NCBI GenBank assembly: GCA_009731375.1
Contig: BJOX01000096.1
Span: 628,747 to 650,594 of the forward strand
From: Paulinella micropora
Taxonomy: Eukaryota > Cercozoa > Imbricatea > Euglyphida
Reading direction: 5' to 3'
Length of the DNA: 21,848 nucleotides
How positions within the stretch are numbered: the first letter of the stretch is position 1; every line of letters begins with the position of its first letter. Below are positions 19,725-21,848 of this stretch, in pieces. A program made the translations under genes and the position numbers. Below the pieces are notes generated by a model. It saw only the letters and a list, made by a program, of their open reading frames with translations, made no database searches and was not told where the DNA came from.

Positions 19725-19740
<16 letters not shown>
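17121..19740 (+). repeat. 16-copy minisatellite carrying an acceptor and exon start
   Basis: Units of about 130-200 bases contain TTG repeats, TCTATTTCTATGATCGATGA, GATGAATGATGATG, then CTGTCGTAGGTGTGTCGCCA and TCCTCGTCAAC, then TCA repeats. GTGTGT starts at 17369, 17515, 17654, 17797, 17951, 18084, 18265, 18421, 18553, 18711, 18874, 19028, 19162, 19307, 19500 and 19700. The TAG+GTGTGTCGCCATCCTCG core equals the acceptor and first 17 bases of the exon at 21294. The last copy (19700) has CGCTGACTACTC and is a transition to the second array type. The TCA/TTG content allows self-pairing within each unit. Confidence 0.9.

Positions 19741-19763
<23 letters not shown>
19741..19763. repeat. Short (TATC)n tract
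   Basis: A TATC tract joins the minisatellite to the interspersed element. Confidence 0.85.
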
Positions 19764-19765
<2 letters not shown>

Positions 19766-20199
19766 TAGGGGATGGTGTGGGTGTGCTGGGCCCGTGGTGG
19801 GGTGCCTTATGTGTGCCTAGCCATACGCCTATAAGTCACATGCCGAAATAGCGACGGGAAGCACAATCCTGTTCCCTCAGGGTGCCCTTTCTCGCTTGTT
19901 GAGCCCGGAATAAAACCCACAGTGCTCTGTCGGTTTATACTAGATTGTCGAACAGTCTCGAAACTCCATCTGCTTACTGGGTCCTCTGTAATGGAGGTGG
20001 GAGCTCGTTCTGCAAGGGGCGCTTTATGGAACGAGCCCTGGCCCCGCCTGGTACTAGGGAGGTCTTGGTATCGCCTGTATCAGTCCCTTCCGTGCAAACA
20101 TCACGGCTTAGCTGGGCATCGGGTTAATACTTTACCCACAGACTTCCTTGGTTGACGAAATCAGAAGCTCCTTTTTCTGACATTAGTCGATATCTCATC
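19764..20199 (+). repeat. Interspersed element, copy 3 (fullest copy)
   Basis: About 435 bases run from TTAGGGGATGGTG to GACATTAGTCGATATCTCATC. They contain CGGAATAAAACCC, a 7-bp hairpin (with one G-U pair where copy 1 has G-C), the 8-bp inverted repeat and an altered palindrome. TATC arrays lie on both sides. It interrupts the exon-derived minisatellite, so it inserted after, or spread with, that array. The element's type is unknown. Confidence 0.85.
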
Positions 20200-20329
20200 T
20201 ATCTATCTATCTATCTATCTACCTATCTACCTATCTACCATTCTACCTATCTATCTATCAATCTATCTATATATCTATTGATGTTGTATGTCTATCCGGT
20301 GTGTGTCGCCATCCTCGCTGGACTACTCC

Positions 20330-20367
<38 letters not shown>

Positions 20368-20469
20368 TTCTATCTATCTACCTATCTACCTATCTATCTA
20401 TCAATCTATCTATCTTTCTATTGATATTATGTCTATCTAGTAGGTGTGTCGCCATCCTCGCTGGACTAC

Positions 20470-20525
<56 letters not shown>

Positions 20526-20558
20526 CCTATCTGCCTATCTACCTATCTGCCTATCTAC

Positions 20559-20602
<44 letters not shown>

Positions 20603-20671
20603 TGATGTTGTATGTCTATCCGGTAGGTGTGTCGCCATCCTTGCTGGACTACTCTATATCTGCCTATCTAC

Positions 20672-20711
<40 letters not shown>

Positions 20712-20761
20712 TGATGTTGTATATCTATCCGGTAGGTGTGTCGCCATCCTCGCTGGATTAC

Positions 20762-20818
<57 letters not shown>

Positions 20819-20928
20819 CTACTTATCTACCTATCTATCTATCTACCTATCTATCTATCAATCTATCTATCTATCTATTGACGTTGTATGTCTATCCGGT
20901 AGGTGTGTCGCCATCCTCGCTGGACTAC

Positions 20929-20981
<53 letters not shown>

Positions 20982-21031
20982 TGATGTTGTATATCTATCC
21001 GGTAGGTGTGTCGTCATCCTCGCTGGACTAC

Positions 21032-21066
<35 letters not shown>

Positions 21067-21069
21067 GTC

Positions 21070-21110
<41 letters not shown>

Positions 21111-21157
21111 TGATGTTGTATGTCTATCCGGTAGGTGTGTCGCCATCCTTGCTGGAC

Positions 21158-21209
<52 letters not shown>

Positions 21210-21218
21210 CCTATCTAC

Positions 21219-21264
<46 letters not shown>

Positions 21265-21293
21265 GTCTGTCTGTCTGTCTATCTATCCGGTAG
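20200..21293 (+). repeat. TATC-based array with seven copies of the acceptor/exon start
   Basis: Units of about 100-180 bases: TATC repeats, TTGATGTTGTATGTCTATCC, GGTAG, then GTGTGTCGCCATCCTCGCTG and GACTACTC, which fades into TATC. Copies start near 20300 (TAG lost), 20444, 20627, 20736, 20903, 21006 and 21135. They match the first 28 or so bases of the exon at 21294 but lack its donor. Confidence 0.9.
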
Positions 21294-21328
21294 GTGTGTC
21301 GCCATCCTCGCTGGACTACTCCAGGCAG
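21294..21328 (+). CDS. Candidate 35-nt exon (the only copy with a donor)
   Basis: The last of about 24 copies continues past GGACTACTC to CAGGCAG and the donor GTCAATAGATAGA. Entering in phase 1 it reads [11 protein letters not shown] and leaves phase 0, as needed for the next exon. In other frames the residues are [12 protein letters not shown]. The surplus of upstream near-identical acceptors makes correct recognition uncertain. Confidence 0.5.
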
Positions 21329-21600
<272 letters not shown>

Positions 21601-21702
21601 GCTAACTACTTCTAACTGCTCTTTTCTACCACCGATGGCAAGGACTGCCACCTTTCACCCCAATTATCACCACTGCAAGTAGTAACTGCCACCTATCACC
21701 AG
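21601..21702 (+). other. Pyrimidine-rich acceptor region
   Basis: It contains two copies of CTGCCACCTWTCACC and ends ACCTATCACCAG. The frame is open from 21616, so a longer exon cannot be excluded, but the duplication and pyrimidine content suit an acceptor tract like that before 11930. Confidence 0.5.
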
Positions 21703-21813
21703 GTTGCCTTGCGCAAGCTGGCGATTGACGAGAAGCGTCGTCTGCAACCTAGTCCGCCCATGATGAACCTGTACGTCATTTACCTCAACGGCGGACGCGC
21801 CGCCACCATGGAG
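21703..21813 (+). CDS. Exon: linker and start of a second ubiquitin-like domain
   Basis: In phase 0 it reads VALRKLAIDEKRRLQ, PSPPM, then MNLYVIYLNGGRAATME. The last part aligns with ubiquitin MQIFVKTLTGKTITLE with one inserted Gly, so a second ubiquitin-like domain seems to begin here. The donor is GTCTGC, or the frame runs on (CKPPPNPN) to the window end. A C-rich stretch follows the border. The Lys/Arg-rich start resembles AVRQVAAEKKR of the block near 4152, a weak parallel. The gene continues beyond the window. Confidence 0.7.
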
Positions 21814-21848
21814 GTCTGCAAACCCCCACCAAATCCCAACCCCCCCCC
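21814..21848 (+). other. C-rich window end, probable intron start
   Basis: GTCTGCAAACCCCCACC then CCCAACCCCCCCC looks like a further repeat seeded at a donor. It is too short to judge. Confidence 0.4.

Noticed and set aside
17121-19740. CRISPR-like array
   Set aside because: Units vary in length, the intervals are TCA and TTG microsatellite and not unique spacers, and the core equals an exon start downstream.

Overview
This is nuclear DNA from a eukaryote: short exons are separated by introns with GT...AG borders, and most of the window is simple-sequence repeat. I cannot assign a lineage. Three N-gaps (4523-4532, 14445-14643, 16472-16481) and long di- to hexanucleotide arrays mean array lengths, and possibly some order, may be assembly-dependent. 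Most long open frames here are repeat translations (SIYL, YIHT, MYVC and similar) and are not genes.

One split gene can be read on the + strand. The best-supported chain is 5773/5831-6103, 6562-6629, 6902-6976, 8845-8992, 9597-9673, 10162-10203, 11930-12008. Every junction keeps the reading frame. The first exon is Ser-rich with a ubiquitin-like stretch. The next two, with the start of 8845-8992, form a SAM-like helical domain. From the end of 8845-8992 to 12008 the chain encodes a complete but divergent ubiquitin domain (about 76 residues, ending LRLRGG). A phase-compatible continuation is the 45-nt exon 14200-14244 (two further copies), the 35-nt exon 21294-21328, and 21703-21813, whose end (MNLYVIYLNGG) looks like the start of a second ubiquitin-like domain. 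Upstream, weaker candidate exons at 1884-2007, 2315-2347, 2896-3004 and 4365-4396 also fit the phase.

Two unusual patterns dominate. First, in nearly every intron a microsatellite starts within a few bases of the 5' splice site and its unit resembles the donor sequence (GTATCC then TATCC; GTTAGA then GTTAGG; GTACAGATA then GATA). Second, the splice-site-proximal halves of exons are copied repeatedly inside the neighbouring repeat arrays: the ubiquitin DQQRLIFAGKQ segment five times plus a short fragment, the 5' part of exon 8845-8992 about five times, the terminal ubiquitin exon about three times, and the acceptor plus start of the 35-nt exon about 24 times.

Layout: 1-293 interspersed element; 294-1118 CT-rich minisatellite; 1119-1876 ACAT and ATTAC arrays; 1884-4396 candidate upstream exons with exon-fragment repeats and a strong palindrome; 4397-5700 GTAT array, G-tract gap and AT-rich DNA; 5773-12040 SAM-ubiquitin exons and repeat introns; 12041-14199 TATTC/TATC arrays with terminal-exon fragments; 14200-16730 three 45-nt exons, an inverted interspersed element, a gap and GATA arrays; 16731-21293 exon-derived minisatellites interrupted by another element copy; 21294-21848 the last candidate exons.
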